Assembly (NCBI GenBank): GCA_031772625.1
Contig: CM062819.1
Span: 825,075,003 to 825,139,002, forward strand
Reading direction: 5' to 3'
Length of the DNA stretch: 64,000 bases
Source of the DNA: Pinus tabuliformis
Taxonomy: Eukaryota > Streptophyta > Pinopsida > Pinales > Pinaceae
Shown: positions 11,560 through 23,708 of the stretch, in pieces
Layout of the letters: every line of letters starts with the position of its first letter
How positions within the stretch are numbered: the first letter of the stretch is position 1
The notes under the pieces: model-generated
The model's input: the letters and a program-made list of their open reading frames with translations, nothing else
What the model was told of the DNA's origin: nothing
The model's database searches: none
Translations under genes and position numbers: made by a program

Positions 11560-12270
11560 GCCCTAGTTGCCAATTTTAACACCTAGACTCATTTTTGGAA
11601 ATTAACCTTGGATTCTAGTTTCGTGGGATCTCTTTTACTGATCATTTGGCTTTATAGATGGTATTTCATGGGAAACCTTGATTTTGGTTGTGTGGACCCG
11701 CTCCCTTATCCGCATATATTAGCCCATTTCCACTGATTATTACCCCATTCATCATTTCTCCTACCTGGGTCCACGTTCCTCCATTGGGTCCACATAGGGC
11801 TCACTCACCCCTTCCCCTTGCCCACACCTTGGGTCAGGCCTGGAATGATGCCCCAAAGGTTGATATAGCTAAAAAGAAAGATAAAATTATATTTTGCCAC
11901 ATTCAACAAAAATGTACCACAAAATGCAAAATATGGTCGGGACAAACACATTTAGCGCATGGGCAAAAGCTAATACATGAACTCTACCCCATCATCATGG
12001 ACATCACCTTCCCTATAGGTTCTATGAGCCTCCATCATATAGGAACCCATGATTGTCCCAACCCCTGGTGGGAAATGAACCACCTTCCTTAAAAGAGGGT
12101 ATTCACTGCTATATCTTATGCATCATGCTCTTGCCCCTTGAACCCCGAGCAGCTAATCAAAGAAAAACATAAAAAGACAAAAAAACATATAAATAAGGGT
12201 GGAAAAATCAAGGTTGGGGCACCTCATGTACCATGATTGCTCCCTCCTATGCATTATAAACCCAAGTGTG
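11560..12270 (+). repeat. Dispersed repeat family, copy 1
   Basis: This stretch resembles 29960-30620 in order and wording. Shared blocks include AGGTTGAT(A/G)(T/C)AGCTAAA, GGGCAAAAGC followed by CATGA(A/G)CTCTACCCC, and CATGATTGCTCCCTC near the end. Two copies 18 kb apart in the same orientation show a dispersed element, probably LTR-derived. No coding capacity was recognised. Confidence 0.6.
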
Positions 12271-13189
12271 GGCTTCTCTATTATTAGCTACCCTTGTACC
12301 CAGCATGTGGTGCAGAGTTGCTACTTCTCATTCCCTACTTCATTCACCTATCTGTCACATGCCACCACCTTTTGAAGGATGTACCTTGAACATATTATCC
12401 CCTTTAGAAGTAGAAACCACATAATAGAATACTTGATTACCCAGATTTGGAGTTTATGAGACATTTGCACATCCCGAAGCCCATTATGGAAGGATGGACC
12501 AGTATGAAGCCTCCACTCATAGTCCATGGTTGGTAAGCTCATTTACTTGACTTATTTAATGACTCATTGTATTAGAAGGCTAGAGGACGCATTGGATCCT
12601 ATGTAGGATCACAGACGGTCTCCATCTTGGGTTTGGTCTCTCTATACGGGGTCCTAATCCTCCATAGGGCTACATTGGCACATGTAGGGTGTGTGTTTTA
12701 ATCCATGGGCCTCCACAACAATAGAAAACACTCCATGGATCCCTGAGGATGTTTAGAGATGCTCGAGATTCACTTATTGGACGAGAAAGATGCACCTGTT
12801 TCACCTTTGCCCAACTGGCCTTACAGAGGTACCATGCACTTGCCAGCTGACCTAGGACTATAGGATGATGTGGCATCCCCTACACCATCATCAAAACCCT
12901 TGCAAATGATCTACAGGCATCTTCGACTCATTTGGAGACCCATGAGGTTATTATTGTGCCCCCACACACTGGGAGCACCACAGGTTTATTGTTTTGAGAA
13001 CAAGGGGCCAACCCCTTGTCCATCAATTTTGAGAGTCCTATTCTTCATTATGGCACCTATGGACCTCATCAGGCCTCTTGGAGAGCCCTACAAGAGATGT
13101 ATTATTCATCATCTGGCCTCTTAAAAGGCTTATTATTTCATTTATGAGCTAGTTTGGTGAGTTTGTCACCAAAAGTTAGATTATTATCA
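12271..13189. other. No gene seen
   Basis: Non-coding, with short frames only and no similarity I recognise. It probably belongs to a long LTR that continues into 13190-14600. Confidence 0.4.
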
Positions 13190-14600
13190 CATTATTTTAT
13201 TTTTGGGGCTCATGTAGGCCAAGGAGACTAATTCGAACTCCTCATTAGTGTATAAATACAAGTGAGATGAGTTCATTTTTTCATCATCACTTTGGATTGG
13301 ATCTCTTCTCTCTCTTGAGAATTTCACACTTTTTTTTGGAGGATGAATTGGAGCTTTATGGATGAGTTTTGATGTTTGGATTTGGTTTATCTTATCTTGG
13401 AGCTTCTCTATTGTCAAATTGAGGATGGTTGGATATGTTCTATTACATCTAAGTACATGCATGTCATGTTATTCTCATTTTACTTTGTCATATACATTGG
13501 ATTGAGATTTTCGTTATATTTAGGGCTAATTGTTGCATGCATTTGCTGCTTAAATTGTGGAATTTTGTCTCTATATAGTATCTTTCAATGTATGGGCCAT
13601 GTAATTTGAATGAAATTTCCAAGGGATAATTCTATCAATGAATTGATCTTGATAAGCCATCACCTTTTGCAAGTGAAATTATAAAAGTTGTAAGGCTATT
13701 TCCCTTTGCCCTAAAAGGGTAATGAGGTAGTCTTAAGGCCTCCTTAACTAAGAAACAAGTTCATCACTCATATTTATCATAGACTAAATTCTCCCAAGGT
13801 AAGGCACTAATCTACCAAGAGGTGGTCAACCAAATCAAATATTTTTCACCTTTTCCTAGGTCTAGCCAAGTCGGGTCACCTAGGCCATCATTTTCTCGAC
13901 AAAATAGCCCTCCAAAAAGTTCGATCTCCTAGCCTCTCCTGTGTTGGTGTGTCCTCAAGGCATCCTCCAATTTTGAAGTCATTATGACAGTGGAGTTGTG
14001 AGAAAATCCAAGCCCTAGATCTGAGATCAAACTTTGCCCTAGTATCGTCAAGGCTAGTGTCTCATAGGATCAAGTCAACACCTTTAAGTGAAAAAAAATT
14101 CTTTGATCCTTTCCCTCTCCTTGTATGGGTTATGAATATCATTGGTTGATAAATCCTTGCCTCTTGACCTAGGTTGGGCCCCCCTGGTCCCGTGTGGTCT
14201 CACTTCTTTGAAAGACAATTCTTCAAGAACCACCTGTGATACCAATTTGAAAAAGGATTTTAAGGAGATGGAAACTCTTTCACAAGTCATATCCCATAAA
14301 CCTAGCCCTCAAATCCCCACATCCTCCTCCTAGAAGAAATTGTACCTTGCTTAGAAAGCAAGCAAGCTCCATTCTTCAACCTCTTTTGGAAAGGGATTAT
14401 TTAGGTCACTTTATATCCATTTTTTGATTTATCTTTCATTTGTGACTGCATATATATCCTCCCATCGGTGAAGGTTCGTAAATAGTAGAGAACCTTACCT
14501 GAGGTGACAGTGGGCGAAGTCTCCACTTGTTGCCCTTGGTCTAGCATTTGACCCTTTAGGAATCCCCTTTAGGTCCCCTGCTAGTTTGAGCGGTAACAGT
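13190..14600 (+). repeat. LTR-like segment with TATA box
   Basis: A TATAAATA box at about 13250 precedes a pyrimidine-rich leader-like tract (13270-13340). The far end, near 14510-14600, has GAGGTGACAGTGGGC and CTGCTAGTTTGAGCGGTAACA. Similar wording recurs at 37200-37291 (AAGGTGACAGTGG, CTGCTAGATTTTGTGGTAACA), downstream of another TATAAATA box at about 36090. I infer two diverged copies of one long plus-strand LTR. The 5' boundaries are not resolved. Confidence 0.45.
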
Positions 14601-15266
14601 ATGGATCACTAGGCACTATTATTTTTATTCCCAACAACTAAGCTTCAACACCCTATCCCATGTTGTTTTCACCATCAAGATTGAGTGGCTTGATCTTCCC
14701 AAGCTTTCCTTGCCACTACTTTTGCACATACCTTCTCATTTTGATGTCAACATAGAGACACTTTTGGGTTGCTCTATGACCCTTTGGATGTGTATGGCTT
14801 CTTTGGTGAATAAGCCCATCGAACTAGGCCAAACGATGGATGTCCCTCACTGAAAAGCATTTGCCAACCAATATAAGGGCCCCACATAGGTTCGAAACTG
14901 GGTTTATCTATCTAGCGAGGCTTTGGGCAGTCGTGTTAGGCTTAAGAGTACAATGGCAGTCCCACTGACTCGATCCCATGTTTCCTCAATGACAAGTGGC
15001 AAGTCTATCGATTCTCTTGATTAAAAAAGGATGTGTTGGTGAGTAATGATGTCTTTTACTTTTGCTAACACTTATTTAATGTTGGGATGATCTTCCATGG
15101 TTTTTTCTTCCTAAATGGACTTTAACTCCACTGTCATACCTCGACTCTAATCCATTTTTCTCAAACTCTATAGTAACTAAGTGTTCCACCAATTTTTTTC
15201 CTCTTGAGCTTTCAACATCGCCTCATTATCATCTTTAAAATGATGCACCTCTCTACAATGATGCAC
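14601..15266 (-). other. Probable retrotransposon leader/gag debris
   Basis: No intact frame. On the minus strand, just downstream of the LTR copy at 15267-15482, the sequence could be a degenerate primer site (TGCATCATTG) and then a gag-like start with MHHFKDDNEAMLKAQEE. Its identity is uncertain. Confidence 0.3.
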
Positions 15267-15482
15267 TGTTATGAAATCAGCGCACAAAAAGATAGATGAA
15301 CGCCTTAGAGATCAGTCTCTTCAAGGGGGCAACCTCCTTTACATTACACAAATGAACAATTCTTGGATGATACAAATGACTAAACCTCCCTTCTATATAC
15401 AGGAGTCTAAGGGGTCACAATATAATCAAACCGACATAACAGTAATAACATAAGGGCACAAAAATAACAATAGTGGGTTTCT
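15267..15482 (-). repeat. Partial LTR copy (left), minus strand
   Basis: Nearly the same sequence as 15836-16050. On the minus strand it has a TATATA-type promoter (CTCCTGTATATAG) and ends with CGCTGATTTCATAACA. It lacks the first 110 or so bases of the LTR, the break falling exactly where the adjacent integrase fragment begins. Confidence 0.75.
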
Positions 15483-15487
15483 ATGAG

Positions 15488-15831
15488 CTTTCAACATCAA
15501 AACTTCTTTCGCTCCAATGTTAATCTGCCTGTTGTTTCATTCTATTCTGCGCCAACGTTAGGTTATCCTTTAAGAGTCGGAGAACTTGTTGTTGATGCTC
15601 AATGTGATATTCCACTGCTTGAACCTTAGAATTTTCTCTTAAATACGATGTGATAGATGGTAGATGATATCCATAAAGTGCCATAAATGGGGTCATTTTT
15701 GTTGCAATATGGAAGGAAGTGTTATACCACCATTCAGCCAGAGGTAACCATTTGACTCATTGTGTCTGTTTGTCAGATACAAAGCAACAAAGATATCCTT
15801 CCAAACATTTGTTTACTATCTCAGTTTGCCC
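15488..15831 (-). pseudogene. Ty3/gypsy integrase fragment between two LTR copies
   Basis: The minus strand encodes the part of the integrase core around the catalytic Glu (DGQTEIVNKCLEGYLCC), then a WWYNTSFH-like segment, MTPFMALYGY, and a MKQQAD motif. The matching region of the chromovirus at 24.1-29.8 kb has the same motifs in the same order (DGQTEVVNKCLEAYLRC, MTPFQALYGY). Two in-frame stops are present. The fragment is about 115 codons long and is flanked on both sides by copies of one LTR, which is not a normal element structure. Confidence 0.85.
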
Positions 15832-16160
15832 ATCAGAAACCAGCGTACAAAAAGATAGAAAAGATAGAAGAACGCCTTAGAAATCAACGTTTTCGAGGGG
15901 GCAACCTCCGTTACATTACACAAATAAACAATTCTTGGATGATACAAATGACTAAACCTCCATTCTATATATAGGAGTCTAAGGGTCACAATATAATCAC
16001 ACCGACATAACAATAATAATGTAAGGGCACAAAAATAACAATAGTGGGTTTCTATGGGGCATACTAATAACAATATGGGGACAATAGGGCACAATAATAA
16101 CAATAAGGGATACAATGACAATAGTAATGGGGGAATCACTAGTATTATAAGAGCCTAACA
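15832..16160 (-). repeat. LTR copy (right), minus strand
   Basis: Starts on the minus strand with TGTTAGGCTC at 16160, just after a weak purine tract (AATGGAGGTGCA). It contains a TATATATAG box near 15970 and continues to the junction with the integrase fragment, losing only the last few bases. Compared with the left copy, this one is nearly full length (about 329 bp). Confidence 0.7.
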
Positions 16161-16895
16161 TGCACCTCCATTTCACATTCCTTATAGTTTCAACCAACTT
16201 TAATTACTCCATTCTATTTCCATGATCATTAGAGTTTGCCTCTTTTATGTTGATAATTGGACCTATAACTTCTTCATAGACACCAAGTCTTTGTCTATCT
16301 TCCATGTCTCCTCTACAACAATATTCTTCAATTATATTATTTGATTATTGTTCATATTGCTCTAAATCTACAAGAAGTTTGCACTTCAATCCATTGTAGC
16401 ATTATTGGCTTGTAGCATTTTCTTCATTCTAGACTTGTAGCATTATCTTCCAAGCATTCGTAAGTATGCACTCCATTAGTGTCATCAACTCAAGGCTACA
16501 TAAATCTTCTTCTTAAGTTTTAAAGAACTCTAAAGAATTTCTCCAAGGCTTGAGCCATCAAAATTATTGCTTCTGAATTAGCCTTTCAATGACTACACCC
16601 ATACCCAAATTGGGCTTCTAAACTAAGAGTCATGACTCTAGACATTCCTTTCTCCTCACGCTGCTAATTCTAAAATTCAAGCATTTCTTCATTCATGCCT
16701 TCATAACCTACCCAAATATTCTTAACGGCCTTTCATTTGGGTAATTGCAATATTCAACTCAACTCTTGCAAAATTTAAATACTATTTTTGCCAATTATTC
16801 TCATGGAGAAATTATGTCAAACACTTATCACACAACTGCAATTTCTTAATAGACAGTTGACTGCTTGCCCATACAACCCTAGCATTGTAACCTAT
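16161..16895 (-). other. Retroelement internal sequence, no intact gene
   Basis: Lies between a PBS at 16896 and a PPT-like tract at 16161-16172, both for minus-strand elements. The two bordering LTRs differ in sequence, so at least two elements are joined here. No Gag or Pol motif was recognised. Confidence 0.4.
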
Positions 16896-16908
16896 AGCTC
16901 TGATATCA
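16896..16908 (-). promoter_or_regulatory. Primer-binding site, minus strand
   Basis: The minus strand reads TGATATCAGAGCT three bases after the LTR end, one change from the common TGGTATCAGAGC initiator-Met tRNA primer site. Confidence 0.7.
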
Positions 16909-16911
16909 TTC

Positions 16912-18174
16912 TGTTACAACCAATACCCTTTGTCCACTTCGAGAATATGGGGTACTTCTCTCAACCACCCAAATTTGCACCAATTTACTAAGGAACTGAA
17001 GAAATTATTTTGTTATTAAATATTTACTTTAGGCAGGCATGACACTACACCTTTATGCAATCTAAATGTAAATTCAATTATTCATAAATCATAAATGCTA
17101 GCTAACACTAGTAGCTAGAAAAACAAGCTGGAAATTAATTCAGCCATGACATAAACCATACCAATTCAGTTTTAATTCAACATAATTCACAAATATATTT
17201 ATGAACACTAATTTATCCAACAATTGGTTGCAGAAGATGGATGTTCCACCCAACTATAGGATCCCTACTGCAACATTCTCTCTACCATAGTAGCCACCCC
17301 CAAGTTGAGGCTATAAGTCCACGAGGCACACTCTCTATATGGTAAACTCTAATTTCTCTTCTCCTAACCAATTTCTAGGTTTGCAAACATAATTACACCT
17401 ACAACAATTCCCTATCAACAACACTTCCTCATCATCTTGCACAACTGAAGGAATGGATTTTTTTATCTATTCAGCGATGCCTCAAGCTATCCCTCTTTCC
17501 TCTAGAGATCAAACACAAGCTCGCAATAAGATCTCACTACTGAAATTTCAGGTAATTATCAATGGTAGTGAATTTCCTCAAAAGACAGCAACTATCACTC
17601 CATATTGCCATAATTCTCACTTAATTCATGCCTACAGATTTCACAATTTGAATTTAGTATACACAACAGTTCGCTTAATGAAAATTCTTTAGATTTCCCC
17701 AAAGGATAGTTTGCAAGGTAAATTCCATTTTTTTATTAGTTCGACTCTGAAAATTTGAATAACAGCAACATTCAAACCCCCTCTCAAACCTTCAAAAATC
17801 AAACCACTACAGTCTGTTTGCATGGCAAAGGTAAAGCTTTTAGTTGCATGGCATGAAGGGGCCACATATCTCCTTTGTGCACTAACCCTCCCATGGCTTA
17901 ATAAAATAGTGATTAACTAATACCAAAAGACAAGTTTTACAAGACCATGGGTTGAATCCCTTTACTAAGGTCATTTTCTTTTCATACTTCACCCCTTTGT
18001 CATTTCACTCTTGTGGAGTCATAGCCCCCCCTCTTTTATCCTTCTCTTCTATAGCCTGTGATGTACCTTTTACTATATATCCAATATTCAGTTATAAATT
18101 ACATTTGCTAGTTTTTAGCCATTGATATTGTACATACACAACACTGAACCAGGGATCAAAATTGGGGTATTACA
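16912..18174 (-). repeat. 1.26-kb 5' LTR, minus strand
   Basis: On the minus strand it begins TGTAATACCCCAATTTTG and ends TTGTAACA, with the PBS just beyond. The TG...CA ends and PBS spacing define it well. No second copy of this LTR is present in the window. Confidence 0.75.
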
Positions 18175-20386
18175 TCCTTTCTTCACTATTTGGCTTTTAA
18201 TGCTAGGTGAAGCTCTGGGGCTTTATTTCAGTGTTGTCCCTTACCTCCAAATCTTGCAACAAATTCCTTCTCCCTCCATCATAACGTGTGCCTCTTCTTA
18301 CTTTTTCCAGAACATCACTACAATTTTCTTAGAAGATAGTGTTTCAATTTCAACAACAATAGAAACTGTTTCAAGTTCAACAGGATTCTCCGATAGTATA
18401 TTGTTGATGTGAATATTTTTTCCCTCCAATTTCCGACTAATTGCAGTATCCTTTAGACTAGTAGGATCATCAACTGATGATATCCATCTTCCTGCACTTT
18501 CAAAGCCTTGTAATTTATTTTTGAAATATACTACATGTCTTGTTAAAACCTTCATATGGAATATGCAATTTCTTCTATGCTTTATCCACATTCTCTGCGT
18601 CATACACTAATTATAGGATCATGATCATCAGTGCTTCTCAATTCTGGTCATTGAAATTCTTCTGTTAAGCATGATCAGTCAGTCCAACATCTTGTGCTAT
18701 GACCATCTGCCATAGGCCTTTGAATTCGAGAATTGACTTTATATTTGGCTTCCAAGAAACATAATTTTTCCCACTAAATTTATGGAATTTTATTAGCATT
18801 TAAGTGTTATGTTTTCCATTATCCTCACCAATAAGGCATGTTGATACCTCGAACCTGTGATCCAGTCAGAATCAGGACTTCAAGGATAACCACAACGCAA
18901 ACAATGCAAGGGATAACCAACATTGGCATTTTATTGTGCAGGAATCACCAATTTTCTGACAGCTCTTTCACCCACTCAAAAGCACTCTTGCGACATCTCA
19001 ATTATATGAAGACACTGCTTAACAACAAAACCGTTTTTTTTCTCAACTATAATACAAGTCTTTATCTACACTATGGCAGAAGAATCTTCCAGGCAGATCT
19101 CCCTGCAGACAATCATATGCTCCACTTTTCTGAAAACTTGTCTGATTCAACTTCTTCATAATTTTCTATCACATAATACACCACCTGCTAATCTGGAGGG
19201 CATCACCTTGTGGAAATTTACAACACAAATTGCTATCATGCCTGGAGTTCTTTTTTAACATAATTGTATACCAACCAAAATGTCAGATGCTAACAGCTCT
19301 CATGGCAAACAATTCACAGAACAGATTATAGTCTGTTCACCAGAGATCCCATCTGCTGGTTGCATTTAAATTACAATGATGGATCTATATTTTCTAGTCT
19401 GTATGAATTATACATGTTCTGTATGCCAACTCTCATTTGTTTATCCAGCTGTCGTTCATGTTTTTTCCCCAGGTGAACTAATTGTCCATCTCATAAAGAT
19501 AACCACTACTTCTTAGCTTTTTACTTTTGTTGTACTATAATTTCTCTCGTAAACTTTATGAGAAATTAATAAATACTCCCTTGTCATGGACTCCGAAGGT
19601 CCTTCTAGGACTCTTGATGATGATGAGTTGCATAATACTTAATTACTTTCTTGTTTCTGTAGTTTTAATATATCTTGTTTTATGTTTTATTTGTAGGTCA
19701 AAGGTGGCCTCATACTCTATGGTGCAGAATACTATGGCAAGACACCTATTTTTGTAATTAGAATGGGTTGTTACGGCTTACACATAGTTTGGAACAATGA
19801 GCCTTGATCTGAGTTCTCCTTTCTTTAAATGAGCATAATTCTCTTTAGTCAAACTAATCTTCTCATCAAAGCTTTCAATAAAAAATTAAAGATCCTCACT
19901 GGAGATGTATATTGAAAATGAATAGAGTTGACCAACAAAATTAGAATTTCATGATATCCTAGTAGTCATTGTAGTACATGCTTGAAGAGTAGCAAAAATG
20001 CAAAACAGGAATACAACTGGATAAGAATGAGAAATGCATTTGACACCCATGAAAATCAGTTTCCCTTTCAGATACAGTGAGCCCTCAAAGTTTTCCAATA
20101 GTGCATGTATTCAGAGAATGATAAATGAATATTTTACAAAACTAGAATATTCCATTTAAATATTAAGGTCTAGGCCCAAAGACAATCCCTTTTGGTCAAC
20201 ATGTCATATTCCAACACTTGCTCATGGTTTTCTTGCTTGAACAGGGCCTTTTAAGGTTGAGAAGTGCAGACATCTGTATATAAGTCTTCTTTCAGTATTT
20301 CCACACTTCTCTGAGCCAAAGATCAGCTCAGCCTAATGTTGCAGCATGTTGCTTGAAGTCATCCTATTGATGGCATATTACATAAG
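18175..20386. other. Intergenic/3' flank of the helicase gene, nothing firm
   Basis: This stretch lies downstream of the helicase stop codon, so it should include that gene's 3' UTR. An open minus-strand frame at 18298-18603 (101 codons) has no recognisable similarity and no neighbouring splice signals that I trust. No TE ends were identified. Confidence 0.4.
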
Positions 20387-21485
20387 CTAGGACTTTATCT
20401 TCGCTTTACCTTTTCCATTTTTCTCCCCAGATGTTTGTCTCCCTTTAAAACCAACTACAGAAAGCCTAGATGTCAATGCTTGCTCAGTCTTCCATACCTT
20501 TGCCTTACCTTTTACCTTTTTCTCTCCATTAGTTTGCTTCTTTATGGAATTGACTACAGAAGGTTGTCCACTCTTCTGGACTTTAGGCCTTCCTCCTAAC
20601 TTTTTGGGGACAAGTGTCTTCTTTTCCTTGGAACCTGTCAAGGGAACTTTTACCACTTTAGCCTTCTTTGTAGTTGAAATACTTTTATACTTCTTTGGTA
20701 CAGAATTTGACAGTCCCTTAGAACCAAGCTTTGATATCAATGGGCGTCCGGTCCTCTGACTTTTAATTCCTTTTGCAGATGATCTCTCTTTAGGCTTTGT
20801 AGTTTCCTTCCCTTTTTTCTGGATCTGATTTTGCTTCACTGCTTCATACCTTCCTTTATTAGTTGTAAGTTCTTCCAAGCTCTCATTTTTTCTTATAGCC
20901 TCTTCAATTTGACTTGCTAGAGTGATATCCTTCTTTGTAATCAGGCTTGTCACCTTACCTGCAAAAGAGGTGTCATTCCTCAAAAGATCATTATGTCAAA
21001 AAGCTAGGGTGAGAAGTGGAAAAAATGACATAAAGACAAAAACAATGGTGCTTCTCTCGATTAATACATCGCCCATCCTTTCTGTTATTGCTTTTCTCTT
21101 CCCACCTTGCTTAACATTTATTTTCAGAGATGTCCAGAAAACTGAAAATAATAGCAGGGGCAATGAAACAAAAGCCAGACTGCAGAATAAAATTCCTTGC
21201 CTTTAGCTCCCATCCGGGCAGTTCTTCCAGTCCGATGAAGGTAATCTATCTACAAAAAAGCAAAGAAGAAAGTCATAATGGGTTTTTAAGCTACTGCAAA
21301 GCATTTGAGGTGATATGTTAACACAGTAGGAATACTTAAAAGACTCATAACTTACTGGAGTAAGCGGGAAATCAAACATAATAACATGATCAACAGCTAA
21401 ATCAAGCCCTCGAGCTGCCAAGTCTGTGCACACTAACGTGGGACAGTCACCATCATCACTCTTAAACTTTTTGAGATTCTCAACT
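20387..21485 (-). CDS. DEAD-box RNA helicase, last three exons (RH39-like)
   Basis: Exons on the minus strand: 21485-21356, 21249-21201 and 20958-20387, ending in TAG. The first encodes the helicase C-terminal lobe with [13 protein letters not shown] and motif V ([10 protein letters not shown]), then [13 protein letters not shown]. The second encodes motif VI ([15 protein letters not shown]). The third starts with [11 protein letters not shown], then [14 protein letters not shown], and ends in a basic Lys/Ser/Gly-rich tail of about 150 residues. These motifs unwind RNA using ATP, and the wording is closest to plant RH39, a chloroplast enzyme that acts on 23S rRNA. Exon junctions keep frame; two acceptors are AG and one donor is GTAAGT. 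Upstream exons (Q, I, DEAD, SAT motifs) are not seen within this window; they may lie beyond large introns. It could also be a 3' gene fragment. Confidence 0.82.
20959..21200 (-). other. Predicted GC-AG intron in the helicase gene
   Basis: On the minus strand the exon ends GCTAAAG and the intron begins GCAAGG, a GC rather than GT donor in otherwise good context. The acceptor is TTTTGCAG at 20959. Splicing here joins MGAK-G-KVTSL exactly as expected for the family; no nearby GT donor keeps the frame. Confidence 0.65.
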
Positions 21486-22559
21486 CTGAAAAAGAAAAGC
21501 TGCAATATTAGATTACAAAGACATGATATCCAACAAGTATTATTTTTAATTTGCAATTACAAAGCTCATTAGCACTCCTCTGCAATACTAGATAACCTTC
21601 ACCAAATGAAAGGAAAAGCCATTTGACTGTATCATTACATGCAGTCATGTTGTAAAGTATGAAAATTCTCAGACAATTCTACTATCTAGGATTTCTATCT
21701 ATACCTTTTATTAATCTATATGAATTTAAGCAGCTTTGTGCTTAAAAACATGCCTTTCTTTAACAAGCAACTGACAGAACCACCTTACCCAAGATACAGA
21801 CAGACACAGGCTGAAACATCTAGCCCAGACTCTATATCCATGACAAGTACCTGAAGAATAGCTTTTACAGTCGTTGCTATTATAATTTATAAAACATAAC
21901 AATAATAACAATAACGTATCAATTTCTGACTTAGAAGTACGGTAGCAATGTTCTGGGAAAGCCATCATGTCATTTTCCCCAAAATTCACAATTTTATTGA
22001 CATCAGAACTGTCATTGATGGCCACTGAGAACCTCAAATTCGTTTGCTGCATTCAGTCCTGGTCTGGCCAAGGATGTAATATATGGAAGCAAAAAATAGA
22101 AAAAATATCATTCCTTTCCTTTTCTCAGGTATGCTGGATAAACAACTTACACTATACAACATGTGCAACTCCATTCCACTGGCTGACTATAGATGACACA
22201 CTGCAATACAAGAAAGAGCAGGGAAGGCAACAAGGGGATGTTTCAAATCTAATAGGCAAAAAGTGTCCAGCAACAGAGCTGGTGGACTACTTGGTCCCTT
22301 CTTCTTGCAGTGTTGGTTACTTCTTGGTTGAAAGTTTATGCGCGCCAGCTTTCCCTTCAGGGATTTCTTTTAGATTTTATGGCACTAGTTTAATAACATC
22401 ATTCATGCCAATTTTGTGCGATGTAAGAATTAACTGAAATCTAAGCTTAAGGGGTATATACTATACTTAATTACCTGATTTATGCTCCTCACTGGTGGCC
22501 TATATTCCACTCTTTTTAATTTTTTTGTAATATGCTTTGTACATATAATTCCATTAAAA
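21486..22559. other. Probable helicase intron sequence
   Basis: Upstream of the exon at 21356-21485 (minus strand). No further helicase exon was found. Short frames at 21726-22052 and 21967-22437 lack recognisable motifs. Confidence 0.45.
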
Positions 22560-23340
22560 TGAAAAAATAAACATAATCCAAAAGAAAAAGCTTTAGGAAT
22601 ATCTATGTATTCTAAAACAGAATATCAAATTTGGACTTTCTTTTCCAATCAGCCAAATTCACCCCTTTTAAATTCCTGTACTATGACAGCACAGAGACCA
22701 TTTTTTCTCCTAATAGTCTGGCTCCATAATTGTTCCCAAAAAATTTAAAGCAAAATAGAAACATATTTTGAAGGAAAAAACATTAGGAGTATGTGTGTTC
22801 CAAAACAGAGTGTTAATTTTTGACATTCTTTTCCAATCAACCAAATTCACCCTTTTTGAATGGCTGCTAATTTACTCTTCCTGAATATGGTGTACTATCA
22901 CACAGGATAACACACACACCATCATTTCCTTACAGTCTAACCCTGTGAACGTTCCCAAAAATTTATAATAACTTGGCCAAAAATTCATGTCCATTTTGGG
23001 TGGCTCTGGCTCTGCGGCTGGTCTGAGAACTGCTGAGAGGACCTCTGTTCCCTGCTATTTTGCTATCCAGTCAACTAATGAATAAATACAATATGAATAT
23101 ATATTTATTCCATAACAAAATGTCAACTTTTAACCTTCTATTTTTATTGACAACCAAGTGTAAGACACTATAATTTCTCCCAAAAGTCTAGCTCCATAAT
23201 TGTTCCCAAAATTTTCGAATACCTTAGCTAATATATCATGTCCATTTCGAGTGATTGAAGTTCTGTTTGTAAGCTGAGACTCTGAGCACCTTTTAGTAAT
23301 TTGTGCTCTCTGCCATTTTTTCTAGATAGTCAGTAACAGG
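22560..23340. repeat. Degenerate tandem repeat, unit about 180-240 bp
   Basis: Three to four diverged copies of a unit containing TTTTCCAATCA(G/A)CCAAATTCACCC, then TCTGGCTCCATAATTGTTCCC and TCATGTCCATTT(T/C)G. Copies start near 22570, 22760, 22960 and 23100. It lies in the presumed intron or upstream region of the helicase gene. No coding potential is seen. Confidence 0.55.
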
Positions 23341-23708
23341 AGGGCTGCATTCTCCCACTCAGGGTTCTGGCTCAAAGATGCTCGTGTCAGTTTCCCATTC
23401 AGGAACCCCTCTATCAGCTTTGAATCTCTGCTCATTTATGGGGGAAAGAAACTTCAGTAGTTGTCAGAGAAATCTCCATGTTTGGAAAATGGTTGGACCT
23501 ACTGAAATCTCACTAGCCATTGTAGAGATTGAGGACAACGTAGCACACTTCTGCAAATTTTCCTGGCTAGGTAAATTCAATAAGAACTAGCCTATGCTAA
23601 AATCCATTGAGCACTACGTTTCTCATAATTGTAAGACCAAGAGAAGAGCTATAAATTGTGAATAATCCGGTAGTAAAGGTTTTCTAACCATTCAAAACTT
23701 ACATAGAT

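Noticed and set aside
11688-12092. 134-codon frame
   Set aside because: It sits in a dispersed repeat, the other copy at 30 kb does not keep the frame, and no domain is recognisable.
18298-18603. 101-codon minus-strand frame near the helicase gene
   Set aside because: The sequence looks plausible as protein but has no recognised similarity, no splice context and no second exon; not supported as a gene.
21726-22052. Possible upstream helicase exon
   Set aside because: The translation does not match any helicase motif expected before VENLKKF and lacks suitable splice sites.
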